16,274 nucleotides of DNA from Oscillospiraceae bacterium. GTDB lineage: Bacteria > Bacillota > Clostridia > Oscillospirales > Oscillospiraceae. Below, one piece after another: positions 7,003 through 14,855 of the stretch (within the stretch, counting starts at the first letter, position 1; every line of letters begins with the position of its first letter). A model generated the notes under the pieces. It was given only the letters and a program-made list of their open reading frames with translations. It had not been told where the DNA came from and searched no databases. The position numbers and the translations under genes were made by a program. Location of the stretch: contig JAJPXI010000212.1 of assembly GCA_021205585.1 (NCBI GenBank), positions 3,957-20,230 on the forward strand, written 5' to 3'.

Positions 7003-7883
7003 GCAAGAAGTCTTCTCAGGCGGCAGCATCGGCGGAGCTGCAGCAGGCGGCCGAGCAGGTGGAGAGCGAGCTGGCGCAAAAGCACCGCCACCCGGTGGTC
7101 AACACGGTGATCAATGTGATCCTGGTGCTGGCTATGATCCTGGCAGCCATTTGTACCTACGTCTCTTACGTCTCCTCCTCCGGCAGCGGGGTGCCCAGCT
7201 TTTTCGGGCTGCGGGTTTTGTCGGTACAGACCGAGTCCATGTACCCCACCATCAACGCGGGGGATCTGATCATCGACAAGGGCGTGTCCGACCCCAGCAC
7301 CCTGGAGGTGGGGGACATCATCACCTACTGGACGGTCATCGACGGGGAACGGGTGCTCAACACCCACAGAATCACCGCCATTTATGACGGGGGCGGCTAC
7401 CTGATCTTCGCCACCAAGGGCGATAACAACACCTCCGAGGACTCCCTGACCGTCCATGAAAGCGAGGTCGTGGGCCGCTACTGGGTCCGCATCGGCGGCC
7501 TGGGAAAGGCCATGGACTATTTGCAGACCAGCACGGGATTTTTGATCTGCATTCTGATCCCGGTGTTTATCTTCTTCCTGTATCACCTGATCCAGTTTTT
7601 CCGCACCCTGTTTGAGTATCAGAACGTGAAAAACCGCCTGAAGTACGAACTGGAGCGGGGCGAGCTGGAGGATGTGGCTGCCCAGGCCGACCAGGAGCGG
7701 GAGCGCAAGCGCAAGGAGATCGAAGACCAGATGCGCGAGCAGATCAAGGCCGAGCTGCTGGCCTCCATGAAGGCCGACGCCCAGGCGCCCCCCGCCGGGC
7801 AGGGGCAAAATGCCCCGGAGAGCGCCCCCGCGCAAGAGGAGCAGAGCGTCCCCGCCGGGCAAGACGAGGGGGACAGGGCCTGA
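6999..7883 (+). CDS. sipW: SipW-like signal peptidase I with long cytosolic charged tail
   Basis: This 294-residue S26 peptidase is of the Ser/His (SipW, ER-type) class. Residues about 35-57 form the first membrane segment. QTESMYPTI holds the nucleophile Ser80. NTHRI gives the general base His123, in place of the Lys of ordinary bacterial enzymes. ATKGDNN holds conserved Asp142. Residues about 179-199 form a second membrane segment. The remaining 95 residues are cytosolic: a highly charged helix (about 205-258) and a Pro/Gln/Glu-rich tail. SipW enzymes known from Bacillus process TasA-type proteins, so the natural substrates here are the secreted proteins around it. The tail is longer than I expect for the family and could bind the coiled-coil proteins encoded just downstream. 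A second enzyme of this class is encoded at 12781. Confidence 0.9.
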   Translation: MSKKSSQAAASAELQQAAEQVESELAQKHRHPVVNTVINVILVLAMILAAICTYVSYVSSSGSGVPSFFGLRVLSVQTESMYPTINAGDLIIDKGVSDPSTLEVGDIITYWTVIDGERVLNTHRITAIYDGGGYLIFATKGDNNTSEDSLTVHESEVVGRYWVRIGGLGKAMDYLQTSTGFLICILIPVFIFFLYHLIQFFRTLFEYQNVKNRLKYELERGELEDVAAQADQERERKRKEIEDQMREQIKAELLASMKADAQAPPAGQGQNAPESAPAQEEQSVPAGQDEGDRA

Positions 7884-7931
7884 GAATCCGGCTCAGTATA
7901 AAATGAGAGACATGAGAGAGGGGAAGGGCCC

Positions 7932-9536
7932 TTGGAAAATTTTCTGCGTTACTTCTATCAGGATTTCGGCCGGGTGGCCAAAGCCTTCTGGCAGATCATT
8001 CTGGACATCGGCAACTTTCTGAATTACCTGGTCAACTACCCTATGCGCATCAAGATCATCCAGTCCTACGACCCGGATTTCGGCACCGCCGACTGGGTGA
8101 TGCTGGTGGTGGCCAACATCCTGCTGCTGGCCCTGATCGTGGCCATGTTCTGGGGGCTGGCCAAGCTGCTGCGCCATGTGCTGCGCTTTCGCATCCCGGT
8201 GAAAAAGTACGACGAGGTGGTTCGCCAGGTCAAGCAGCTCCAGCGGGATCTGATCCGGGCCAACTATGAAAAGGACCGGCTGCTGGCCATGAAGGTCAAC
8301 GAGCTGGGCCTGGAGCCGGAAAAGGTCAGCCAGGAGATGCTGGACGCCATCTACAGCCAGGAGGAGCAGCAAGAGGGGGAGCAGTCCCAGCAGCCCGCCG
8401 CCGAAGGCCGGCGCAACACGGTGGACTCCCCCTGCGTGGACCCCGCCTCCAGCCGCTTCTTCCGCCTGACGGAGACGGACAATTTCTACAAAACCCAGTA
8501 TGTCAAGCCGGAGTACGACGGGGAGATCACCCTCTCGGAGTTCTGCGAGCAGTTCCGCTGCTTTGCCGCCTCCCAGCTGAAGCTGTATTACAGCATTGAG
8601 ATGATGCGCTATTTCGTGGCCTCCATGGGCACGGCCCGGATCATCATCCTCCAGGGCATTTCCGGCACGGGCAAAACCTCCCTGCCCTACGCCTTCGGGA
8701 AGTTTGTCCAGAACGACGCCTCCGTGGTCAGCGTGCAGCCCGCCTGGCGGGAGCGCACGGAGCTGTACGGCTATTTCAACGAGTTTACGAAAAAATACAA
8801 CGAAACCGACTTCCTCCGGGCCATTTACGAGGCCAACTACTACCGGGACCCCCATGTGGTCATCCTGGACGAGATGAACATCGCCCGGGTGGAGTACTAC
8901 TTCGCAGAAATGCTCTCCATTTTGGAAATGCCCCTGGAGAGCGAGTGGAACATCGACATCGTGTCCGCCATGTGGGACAACGACCCCTGCCTGATCGACC
9001 GGGGCAAGGTGCACATTCCCAACAACGTGTGGTTCGTGGGCACCATCAACAACGACGACTCCACCTTCGCCGTGGCCGACAAGGTGTACGACCGGGCCAT
9101 CCCCATCGACCTGAACCGACAAGCGGACGCCTTCGAGTGCGAACCCACGCCTCCCATCCACATCTCCACCGACCACCTGATCGACCTGTTTCAGAAGGCC
9201 AGGGAGGAGTACAGCCTGTCGGAGGAAAACGAGAAAAAGCTGAATGAGGTGAACAACTACCTGATCGAAAACTTCCAGCTGGCCTTCGGCAACCGGGTGA
9301 TGAAGCAGCTGCGGGACTTTATCCCCTGTTACATCGCCTGCGGCGGCACCGAGCTGGAGGCCATCGACTTCATCGTGGCCAAAAAGGTGCTGCGCAAGAT
9401 GGAGTCCCTGTCCCTGGGTTATATGAGAGATACGCTGAACAAGCTGAGCGCCTATCTGGATAAGCAGTTTGGAAAAAACACCATGGTCAACTGCAAGCGG
9501 TATATTGAAGTCCTTAAGAAAAACATGGGGGAGTAA
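7932..9536 (+). CDS. Membrane-anchored McrB-like AAA+ ATPase
   Basis: The 534-residue protein starts at TTG, after the purine run at 7916-7928. An ATG at 8043 would drop 37 residues but keep the membrane segment. Residues about 55-79 form one transmembrane helix, followed by a basic, helical stretch (about 86-150) likely to be coiled coil. The AAA+ domain has Walker A GISGTGKT (242-249), Walker B VVILDE (309-314), a following MNIARVEYYFAEMLSILE (315-332), sensor 1 GTINN (370-374) and KVYDRA (384-389) with a probable arginine finger. The LYGYFNEFTKKY segment (278-289) is also typical of McrB-like ATPases. No DNA-binding or nuclease domain is visible. McrB proteins normally drive a restriction complex; a membrane-tethered one among fibre genes suggests a different, mechanical or remodelling role. 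It is likely the partner of the DUF2357-like protein encoded 76 bases downstream. Confidence 0.8.
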   Translation: MENFLRYFYQDFGRVAKAFWQIILDIGNFLNYLVNYPMRIKIIQSYDPDFGTADWVMLVVANILLLALIVAMFWGLAKLLRHVLRFRIPVKKYDEVVRQVKQLQRDLIRANYEKDRLLAMKVNELGLEPEKVSQEMLDAIYSQEEQQEGEQSQQPAAEGRRNTVDSPCVDPASSRFFRLTETDNFYKTQYVKPEYDGEITLSEFCEQFRCFAASQLKLYYSIEMMRYFVASMGTARIIILQGISGTGKTSLPYAFGKFVQNDASVVSVQPAWRERTELYGYFNEFTKKYNETDFLRAIYEANYYRDPHVVILDEMNIARVEYYFAEMLSILEMPLESEWNIDIVSAMWDNDPCLIDRGKVHIPNNVWFVGTINNDDSTFAVADKVYDRAIPIDLNRQADAFECEPTPPIHISTDHLIDLFQKAREEYSLSEENEKKLNEVNNYLIENFQLAFGNRVMKQLRDFIPCYIACGGTELEAIDFIVAKKVLRKMESLSLGYMRDTLNKLSAYLDKQFGKNTMVNCKRYIEVLKKNMGE

Positions 9537-9612
9537 TCTTTTCGCGTAGCCAATGGAAAAGAGCGCTGCCCTGGTACCCTGCTTACATCCATGCAGAGGG
9601 GGGGAATCCAAA

Positions 9613-11451
9613 ATGGCCGAGGAAGGCAACCGGATAAAAAATGCCACCAAACAGACCCGTGCGCTGATCGACCCGATGTACGACCGGTTTGTGGACAGCC
9701 TGCTAAAAACGGTGGGCAGCACGGAGTTTTACCAGTATTTCATGCAAACTTTGGCCGCGGCGGAGACCGAGATCGACTTCTCCAACCGCCACCTGGAAAA
9801 GCACATCGATGAGGACTGGATCGAGAGCATAGAGGATGCGATTCCGGCCTTGCAATCCATCGTCTCGGCCCCTATACAGGTGATTCAGGAGGAGGAGATC
9901 CTGGTCAATGTGTCCAATGCGAAAAAATGCACGCCGGACACGGTGCGCCACCTGGCCCAGAACGCAAACCTGGTGGAGGACTACCGGGAGGACACCGGCG
10001 AGGTGCGCCCCAGCCGCCTGTTGCAGAAGATAAAGGTGGAGCAAGGTCCGACGGCGTATAATGACGGCCAATCGGGTTCCACGGGCAACACCGCTACAAA
10101 TGTAACAGTAGCCGGAAAGCAGGTTTCCATGTACGACAACCAGGTGGTGTTCACCGTGCTGGAAATGGCCGGCCACTTTGTCAGGGTGCGCTATCAGGCC
10201 CTGACGGAGGCCATGAACCAGGAGCAGGGGGCCAGGCTGAAGCTGAAAACCCACATGACCGGCCCCCTGGAGGAGATGGACGCGGAACTGTCCTTCCATG
10301 TGACCCAAAAGGACGACTTTCTGGAGACCGACGAGCTGAACCGGGACGCCTTCTCCAGAATCGCCCGGCTCCAGCGGCTGCTGGACATGATGATGAACAC
10401 CCAGTTTGCCCGGGAGATGAGCACAAAGAGCAGAATCCGCGGCAACCTGGTGCGCACCAATGTGCTCAAGAGGAACCCCCAGTACAGAAAGGCGGCGGAG
10501 CTGTACGACACCCTGAGAGATTACGACCGAATCGGCTACACCCTGCTGGTCCGGGACCAGGACCCCACCGTCAGCGAGGAGTTTCAGCAGGATATTTTCA
10601 TGGGCGTGCTCTTTCAGTATATGACCCTGAAGCGCCACCTGGCCGACGAGGACGACCGCCGCCTGCCCGCCGGCGGGGAGGAGCACCTGCAGGAGCTGAA
10701 GCCCAAGTTCATCCACCAGATCGTGGAGGAGCGGACCGAGGACTACAACCTGCCCGACGTGGAGGTGCGCAAGGTGCTCATCGAGGAGATGACCCGGGCG
10801 GACCTGATGAAGGAGGAGAGCGCCGAGCGCCGCCGCCTGGTGGAGGAGCAGGCCCAGCGAAAGCGGGAGGAGGCCCAGCGCCTGAAAGAGCAGCAGCAGG
10901 CGGAGCGGGAGCGCATCCGGGCGGAAAAGCAGGCCGAAAAGGAGCGCCAGCGCCAGCAGGAGGAGCAGCTGCGCCGCCAGCAGGAGGAGCAGCGCCGCCT
11001 GGCCGAGCGGGAGGAGCGGCTGAAAATGCAGCGGCTGCAAAAGGAGCTGTCCCGGTTTTTCTCCGGCCTTTCCGACCGGCTGGACCAGCGGGAGCAGGCC
11101 AACGAGCAGCTGCACCAGATCCAGTCCGCCGACGACTACGCCGACGCCGTGCAGATGATGGAGCAGGAGGAGCGCCGCCGCCGCCAGGAGAGAGAGCGCA
11201 GAGAGCGGGAAAAGCGGGAGGCGGAGCAGGCCCTGCGCCTGCAGCAGGAGCAGGCCATGGAGAAGGCCCGGCAGGAGCAGGAGCGGGCCAGGCAGCGTGA
11301 GCAGGAGCGCCTGGACGCCCAGGCCGCCGAGCGCGCGGCCCCCTATGCCAGGGAGGCGGAGCGCTTCCGCCAGGAGCTGGAAGAGCACCTGGCCGCCCGC
11401 CGCCGGGCGGCGGCCCAGGCCGCGGAGAGAAAGCGGGTGGAGCTGCCATGA
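9613..11451 (+). CDS. DUF2357-like partner of the McrB-like ATPase, with long charged coiled coil
   Basis: I start this gene at ATG 9613 because the purine-rich site at 9595-9605 lies 7 bases upstream; the ATG at 9553 has no such site. The product has 612 residues. The N-terminal two thirds resemble the DUF2357 family found with McrB-like ATPases: TPDTVRHLAQNA (107-118), RPSRLLQKIK (132-141), DNQVVFTVLEM (175-185) and GNLVRTNVLKRNPQYRKAAELY (277-298). A Gly/Ser/Thr-rich insert (about 150-172) interrupts it. From about 395 to 612 the protein is almost wholly charged helix of Glu, Arg and Gln, broken by a less regular stretch near 475-515. DUF2357 proteins often carry a PD-(D/E)xK nuclease; I see no such motif here. 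The protein is probably a cytosolic scaffold or lever that works with the ATPase. It overlaps the next gene as ATGA, so it is co-translated with a secreted protein. Confidence 0.7.
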   Translation: MAEEGNRIKNATKQTRALIDPMYDRFVDSLLKTVGSTEFYQYFMQTLAAAETEIDFSNRHLEKHIDEDWIESIEDAIPALQSIVSAPIQVIQEEEILVNVSNAKKCTPDTVRHLAQNANLVEDYREDTGEVRPSRLLQKIKVEQGPTAYNDGQSGSTGNTATNVTVAGKQVSMYDNQVVFTVLEMAGHFVRVRYQALTEAMNQEQGARLKLKTHMTGPLEEMDAELSFHVTQKDDFLETDELNRDAFSRIARLQRLLDMMMNTQFAREMSTKSRIRGNLVRTNVLKRNPQYRKAAELYDTLRDYDRIGYTLLVRDQDPTVSEEFQQDIFMGVLFQYMTLKRHLADEDDRRLPAGGEEHLQELKPKFIHQIVEERTEDYNLPDVEVRKVLIEEMTRADLMKEESAERRRLVEEQAQRKREEAQRLKEQQQAERERIRAEKQAEKERQRQQEEQLRRQQEEQRRLAEREERLKMQRLQKELSRFFSGLSDRLDQREQANEQLHQIQSADDYADAVQMMEQEERRRRQERERREREKREAEQALRLQQEQAMEKARQEQERARQREQERLDAQAAERAAPYAREAERFRQELEEHLAARRRAAAQAAERKRVELP

Positions 11452-12776
11452 GAGGGAGAGATCTGCTCCAGCTGTGGAAGCACCGCAAGGCCCTCTCCTC
11501 CTCGCCGGGAAAGCCCACCGCCAAGCTGGCCTGGGCGGCGGGGCTGGCCCTGCTGTCGCTGACCATGGTGTCCGTGGGGACCTACGCCTGGATGAGCGTT
11601 TCCACCAGCCCGGTGATCGACGGGGTTTCGGTGATGATCTCCGGCCGGAGCACCATCCAGATCGCGGCGGACACGGTCTATACCGATGAAAATCAAAACA
11701 CCGTCCACCTCCCCGGAGAGTTTGGCGACAGCCTGACCCTGACCAGCTCCGGCGCGGTGCTGACCCCCGTCTCCACCGCGGACGGGCTGAACTGGTTCCA
11801 GCCCGTCTATGGCGGCAGCCTGGGCGAGCTGACCGGCTTTGCCGACGCGGCCGCCCTGGCCGTGGACGGCACCGACGAGGACGGCGGGCTGGGCGATGGG
11901 TGCTTTGTCTACTACGATATCTGGCTGCTCTCTCCCGGCGCGGACTACGATTTGCACATCAGCGTGGGCGAGGAGGACAGCGCCGACGGCAGCTATGTCC
12001 TCTCCGTGCCCGACCTGACGGCCGGGGATGAGACGGACTACCAGCTGGACGCCTCGGCGGCCAGCGTCCGGGTGGGCTTTCTGGTTCTCTCCGGCAGCGA
12101 CGATGAGGCAGTGTCCGCCTACTTCGCCTCCAACCAGGCGGACGAACAGGTTCAGGCCCTCCAGGGCACCAGCGACGAGGACTGGAGCGGGGAGACGACG
12201 GACTTTACCATCTACGAGCCCAACGCGGACTGGCACGACGCCTCCGCTGAGAGCTATACATACGCCGGCGGCGAGCTGACCAGCGCCGCCTATGCCTCCG
12301 GCGGCTACGCGGCCACCCAGGCCATCGTCTCCGCCGAGGGGGACACGGAGGACGTGACGGCCATCACCGCCGTTCAGCTGACCAGCGCCTGGCGGGAGGA
12401 CAGCAGCGGCGTCAACCTGGCAACCCAATACAATGTGTGGGCGCTGAATCAGACGAACCCCACAGTGTCCGGTTTTTTAAGCGCCATACAGTACCAGCTG
12501 GACGACTATGTAAAGCGCGGGCGGTTCCTCCAGAGCACCGCCGCCCTGACTGGCCTGCTCGACAGCGCCGGAACAGGAACCGTTGAAAAGGAGGCCATGG
12601 ACGCGCTCGCGACAAGCGGCGCCGCCGGCGACGTGGCTATCACGCAGTTGGAAGCTCAGACCGCCCAGCGCATCCGCATATTTATCTGGCTTGAGGGCCA
12701 GGATGCCGACTGCGTCAGCCAGGCCCAGACCGTCCAGCTGCTGGTGCGCCTGGAGTTAGCAGGAGAGAGTCAATGA
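11448..12776 (+). CDS. Third TasA/camelysin-like secreted protein with SipW-type signal
   Basis: The 442-residue protein starts by ATGA overlap with the coiled-coil gene. A basic N-terminus (1-26) leads into a membrane segment (about 27-44) and VGTYAWMSVSTSPVIDGVSV (43-62), aligning with the signal regions at 3685 and 5851. TIYEPNADWHD (254-264) and FIWLEGQDADCVSQ (412-425) match the 5851 protein, so the two are paralogues. Between these motifs, about 320-400, there is extra helical sequence that the 5851 protein lacks. The DNA of its first half (near 12420-12520) is less GC-rich than its surroundings, as if inserted. The protein ends shortly after the WLEG motif with no anchor. It is likely a fibre or matrix subunit matched to the second peptidase encoded immediately downstream. 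The coupling to the DUF2357-like gene suggests that the two act in one assembly. Confidence 0.7.
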   Translation: MRGRDLLQLWKHRKALSSSPGKPTAKLAWAAGLALLSLTMVSVGTYAWMSVSTSPVIDGVSVMISGRSTIQIAADTVYTDENQNTVHLPGEFGDSLTLTSSGAVLTPVSTADGLNWFQPVYGGSLGELTGFADAAALAVDGTDEDGGLGDGCFVYYDIWLLSPGADYDLHISVGEEDSADGSYVLSVPDLTAGDETDYQLDASAASVRVGFLVLSGSDDEAVSAYFASNQADEQVQALQGTSDEDWSGETTDFTIYEPNADWHDASAESYTYAGGELTSAAYASGGYAATQAIVSAEGDTEDVTAITAVQLTSAWREDSSGVNLATQYNVWALNQTNPTVSGFLSAIQYQLDDYVKRGRFLQSTAALTGLLDSAGTGTVEKEAMDALATSGAAGDVAITQLEAQTAQRIRIFIWLEGQDADCVSQAQTVQLLVRLELAGESQ

Positions 12777-12784
12777 TCCCATGA
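12761..12784 (+). promoter_or_regulatory. Ribosome binding site with three-codon ORF overlapping the second signal peptidase start
   Basis: The aggaga site (12761-12766) is 6 bases from an ATG at 12773 that reads atg-atc-cca-tga, and 14 bases from the peptidase start at 12781. The tiny ORF's stop overlaps the peptidase ATG as ATGA, while its own ATG overlaps the stop of the upstream gene. Ribosomes may reach the peptidase mainly by re-initiation. Confidence 0.45.
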
Positions 12785-13491
12785 GGCCTCAAGGTGAGAA
12801 AAAAAAGAAGTGCTTCAAAATTCTCGACCGAGCGAGCACGGTTTTTCTGGCGCTGGTCATATGCCTGTGCGCCGCGATCGCCATTCAGATCCAGGTCAAG
12901 GGATATGCGTCTGTGTTCGGGTTCAGTGCCTTCCGGGTGGTAACCGGCAGCATGGAGCCGACGCTGACGGTGGGGTCCCTGGTCATCGCCCGCCAGACGG
13001 ACATCGGGGAGATCGAGGTGGGAGACATCGTGTGCTTCATCTCCTCCGACGCCGCCATTCAGGGCTATGTGAACACCCACCGGGTCATCGCCGTGGGGAC
13101 CGATGCCTCCGGCCAGAGGGTGCTGACCACCCAGGGAGACGCGAACACCGTGGCCGACGCCGCCTATGTCACCGAACAGGCCCTGATCGGCCGGGTGGTC
13201 TGGCATTCATCAGAGGGGAATATTCTTATGAGCGGATTGAGCGTTCTCACAAGCAAAATGGGGTTTCTCATTTGCATCGCGGTGCCGGCGATGATTTTGC
13301 TGGTTCTGGTGATGCGCCTGCTGATGCTCAGATTCCGGCGGGAGATTGATGCGCTGATGCGGGAGATCGACGAGAAGGAGCGGGAGCAAAAGCGGCTGGA
13401 GAGCGCCGGGCTGACGCCGGAGGAATACCAGGCCATGTATGAGTCCATCCGGCAGGAGCTGATCGAGCAGCTGCGGGGAGAAGAGCCATGA
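12781..13491 (+). CDS. sipW: Second SipW-like signal peptidase I
   Basis: The 236-residue S26 peptidase is of the Ser/His class. A first membrane segment lies at about 18-38. VVTGSMEPTL holds nucleophile Ser57, NTHRV holds base His100, and TTQGDANT holds Asp120. The first peptidase has Lys where this one has Gln in the KGD/QGD box. The middle of the protein is shorter than in the first peptidase, so the two are diverged paralogues rather than a recent copy. A second membrane segment (about 160-180) is followed by a charged cytosolic helix (about 184-235). The gene sits between two substrate-like genes and overlaps the next one as ATGA, so it probably serves the downstream group (11448, 13488, 14852, 15408). 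Division of substrates between the two enzymes is inference. Confidence 0.9.
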   Translation: MRPQGEKKKKCFKILDRASTVFLALVICLCAAIAIQIQVKGYASVFGFSAFRVVTGSMEPTLTVGSLVIARQTDIGEIEVGDIVCFISSDAAIQGYVNTHRVIAVGTDASGQRVLTTQGDANTVADAAYVTEQALIGRVVWHSSEGNILMSGLSVLTSKMGFLICIAVPAMILLVLVMRLLMLRFRREIDALMREIDEKEREQKRLESAGLTPEEYQAMYESIRQELIEQLRGEEP

Positions 13492-14855
13492 AATTGCTGA
13501 AAAGGCAAAACCAATCCAAACAACAGGTGCGGCGCATCCACCGCAGCCTGTTCATCCGGGCGGGGCTGGCGGCCGTGCTGCTGGCGCTGCTGGCGGTGAT
13601 GGTGTTTACCATGTCCGTGGCCTGGTACAGCAATGTGGTGGAGGCCCAAACCCTGACCTTCACGGCGGAGAGCATGGACATGGAGGGCTGGATCACGCTG
13701 ACAGATGAGGACCTGGAGGTGCTGCCCGGCGACCAGGGGGAGATCAGCTTTTCTGTGAAAAATCTGGACGACACCCGCTCCGTGACCGTCACGGCCCTGG
13801 TGGACAAATCCGCCCTGGAGGAGGAAATGCAGCAGCGGATCTACTTCTATGTGGACCAGGGGGCCACGGTGAACGGAGAGAGCGTGGCGCGCATTTACCT
13901 CAGCTCTTCCGACAGCTACGGGTGGACGGTCCTGGCGGGGCAGACCCTGGAGCTGCCCGATGAGGACACCCCGGCCCTGTGCTGGCAATGGGTCAACGAC
14001 GTGCTGGGCTACTATGTGCGCCTGAGCGAGGACGACAAGGGGAACTCGGTGACCGAGTACCTGCGCCCCATCGAGTACGACTACGACACCGCCGCGTTTG
14101 ACGATAACGGATACCTGGAGAGCATCGACGGTGTTACCCTGGAAGAGTTCTTAACCCAGCTGACCGAGACAGACGGCTATGTCTGCGAGGAGGACGGCTA
14201 TACAAATGGTTATAAACAAGAGGTAGATAGCGAAGGCCGCATTTGGTACTGCGTGGACCCGGATGAGGGCATCTGGTTCTATCTGTGCACCGAGGAGGAG
14301 ATCCTCGCCGCCAACGCCTACGACACGGAGCTGACCTTTCCCAGCACCTCCAACAGCGCCGCAGAGAACAAGCCGGCGGTTCAAATCCACCTCTCCATTG
14401 CCCGGAACACCGGCGCGGACTACCTGGTCACCACCGCGCCGGAGCTGCTGGAGCTGCTGAGTGAGCTGTCCGCTTCGGAATCGGACACCTACACCTATAT
14501 TACCCTGGACCTGACCGAGCCGGAGGAGGAGGATGAGACATACAATGTGCTGTCCGCCGCCCTCCAGGTCCCGGCCAATGTGGCCCTGACCATTAAGCTG
14601 AACGGCGGTACCCTGACCTCCACAATGACGGATGGAACGGTTCTCTCCGTGGCCTCCGGCGGCGCGCTGACCCTGACGGGCGGGACGTGGACCGCGGGCG
14701 GCGGCTCCGTCACATGGATGCCCTCCGGCGATGCGGTCAACCTGAGCGGGCTGAGCGTGAACTACTCCGGCGGTCTGACCATCGACGCCAGTGAGACGGC
14801 CATGATTTTGGAAAATGGAACCGTCACCATCGAAAGCGGGGTGAGCGGCGAATGA
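13488..14855 (+). CDS. SipW-substrate-like secreted protein with beta-solenoid-like C-terminus
   Basis: The 455-residue protein is coupled to the second peptidase by an ATGA overlap. A basic start (1-24) and membrane segment (about 24-42) lead to FTMSVAWYSNVVEAQTLTF (40-58), a SipW-type cleavage region. Residues about 60-155 look like a camelysin/TasA beta-sandwich (FSVKNLDDTRSVTVTALVDKS at 88-108, with RIYFYVDQG at 117-125). A Tyr/Glu/Asp-rich middle part (about 165-285) contains five Cys residues (165, 233, 255, 267 among them the clearest). Residues about 355-455 form short Gly-punctuated turns (GGTLTS, GGALTLTGGTWTAGG, NGTVTIESG) typical of right-handed beta-solenoids in surface proteins. 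It has no anchor. It may be an adhesive or capping subunit. The stop overlaps the start of the next gene as ATGA. Confidence 0.65.
   Translation: MKLLKRQNQSKQQVRRIHRSLFIRAGLAAVLLALLAVMVFTMSVAWYSNVVEAQTLTFTAESMDMEGWITLTDEDLEVLPGDQGEISFSVKNLDDTRSVTVTALVDKSALEEEMQQRIYFYVDQGATVNGESVARIYLSSSDSYGWTVLAGQTLELPDEDTPALCWQWVNDVLGYYVRLSEDDKGNSVTEYLRPIEYDYDTAAFDDNGYLESIDGVTLEEFLTQLTETDGYVCEEDGYTNGYKQEVDSEGRIWYCVDPDEGIWFYLCTEEEILAANAYDTELTFPSTSNSAAENKPAVQIHLSIARNTGADYLVTTAPELLELLSELSASESDTYTYITLDLTEPEEEDETYNVLSAALQVPANVALTIKLNGGTLTSTMTDGTVLSVASGGALTLTGGTWTAGGGSVTWMPSGDAVNLSGLSVNYSGGLTIDASETAMILENGTVTIESGVSGE

Noticed and set aside
9553..9612. Earlier ATG for the DUF2357-like gene
   Set aside because: It has no properly spaced ribosome binding site, and the added 20 residues look unlike the rest; ATG 9613 has a strong site 7 bases upstream.
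7893..11388. Two long minus-strand open frames antisense to the ATPase and coiled-coil genes
   Set aside because: Their products are Leu/Gly/Val/His-rich without domains, and the + strand genes there have clear motifs and ribosome binding sites.
7932..11451. A complete McrBC restriction system
   Set aside because: There is no visible McrC nuclease motif, no methyl-DNA recognition domain and no methyltransferase gene; the ATPase has a membrane helix instead.
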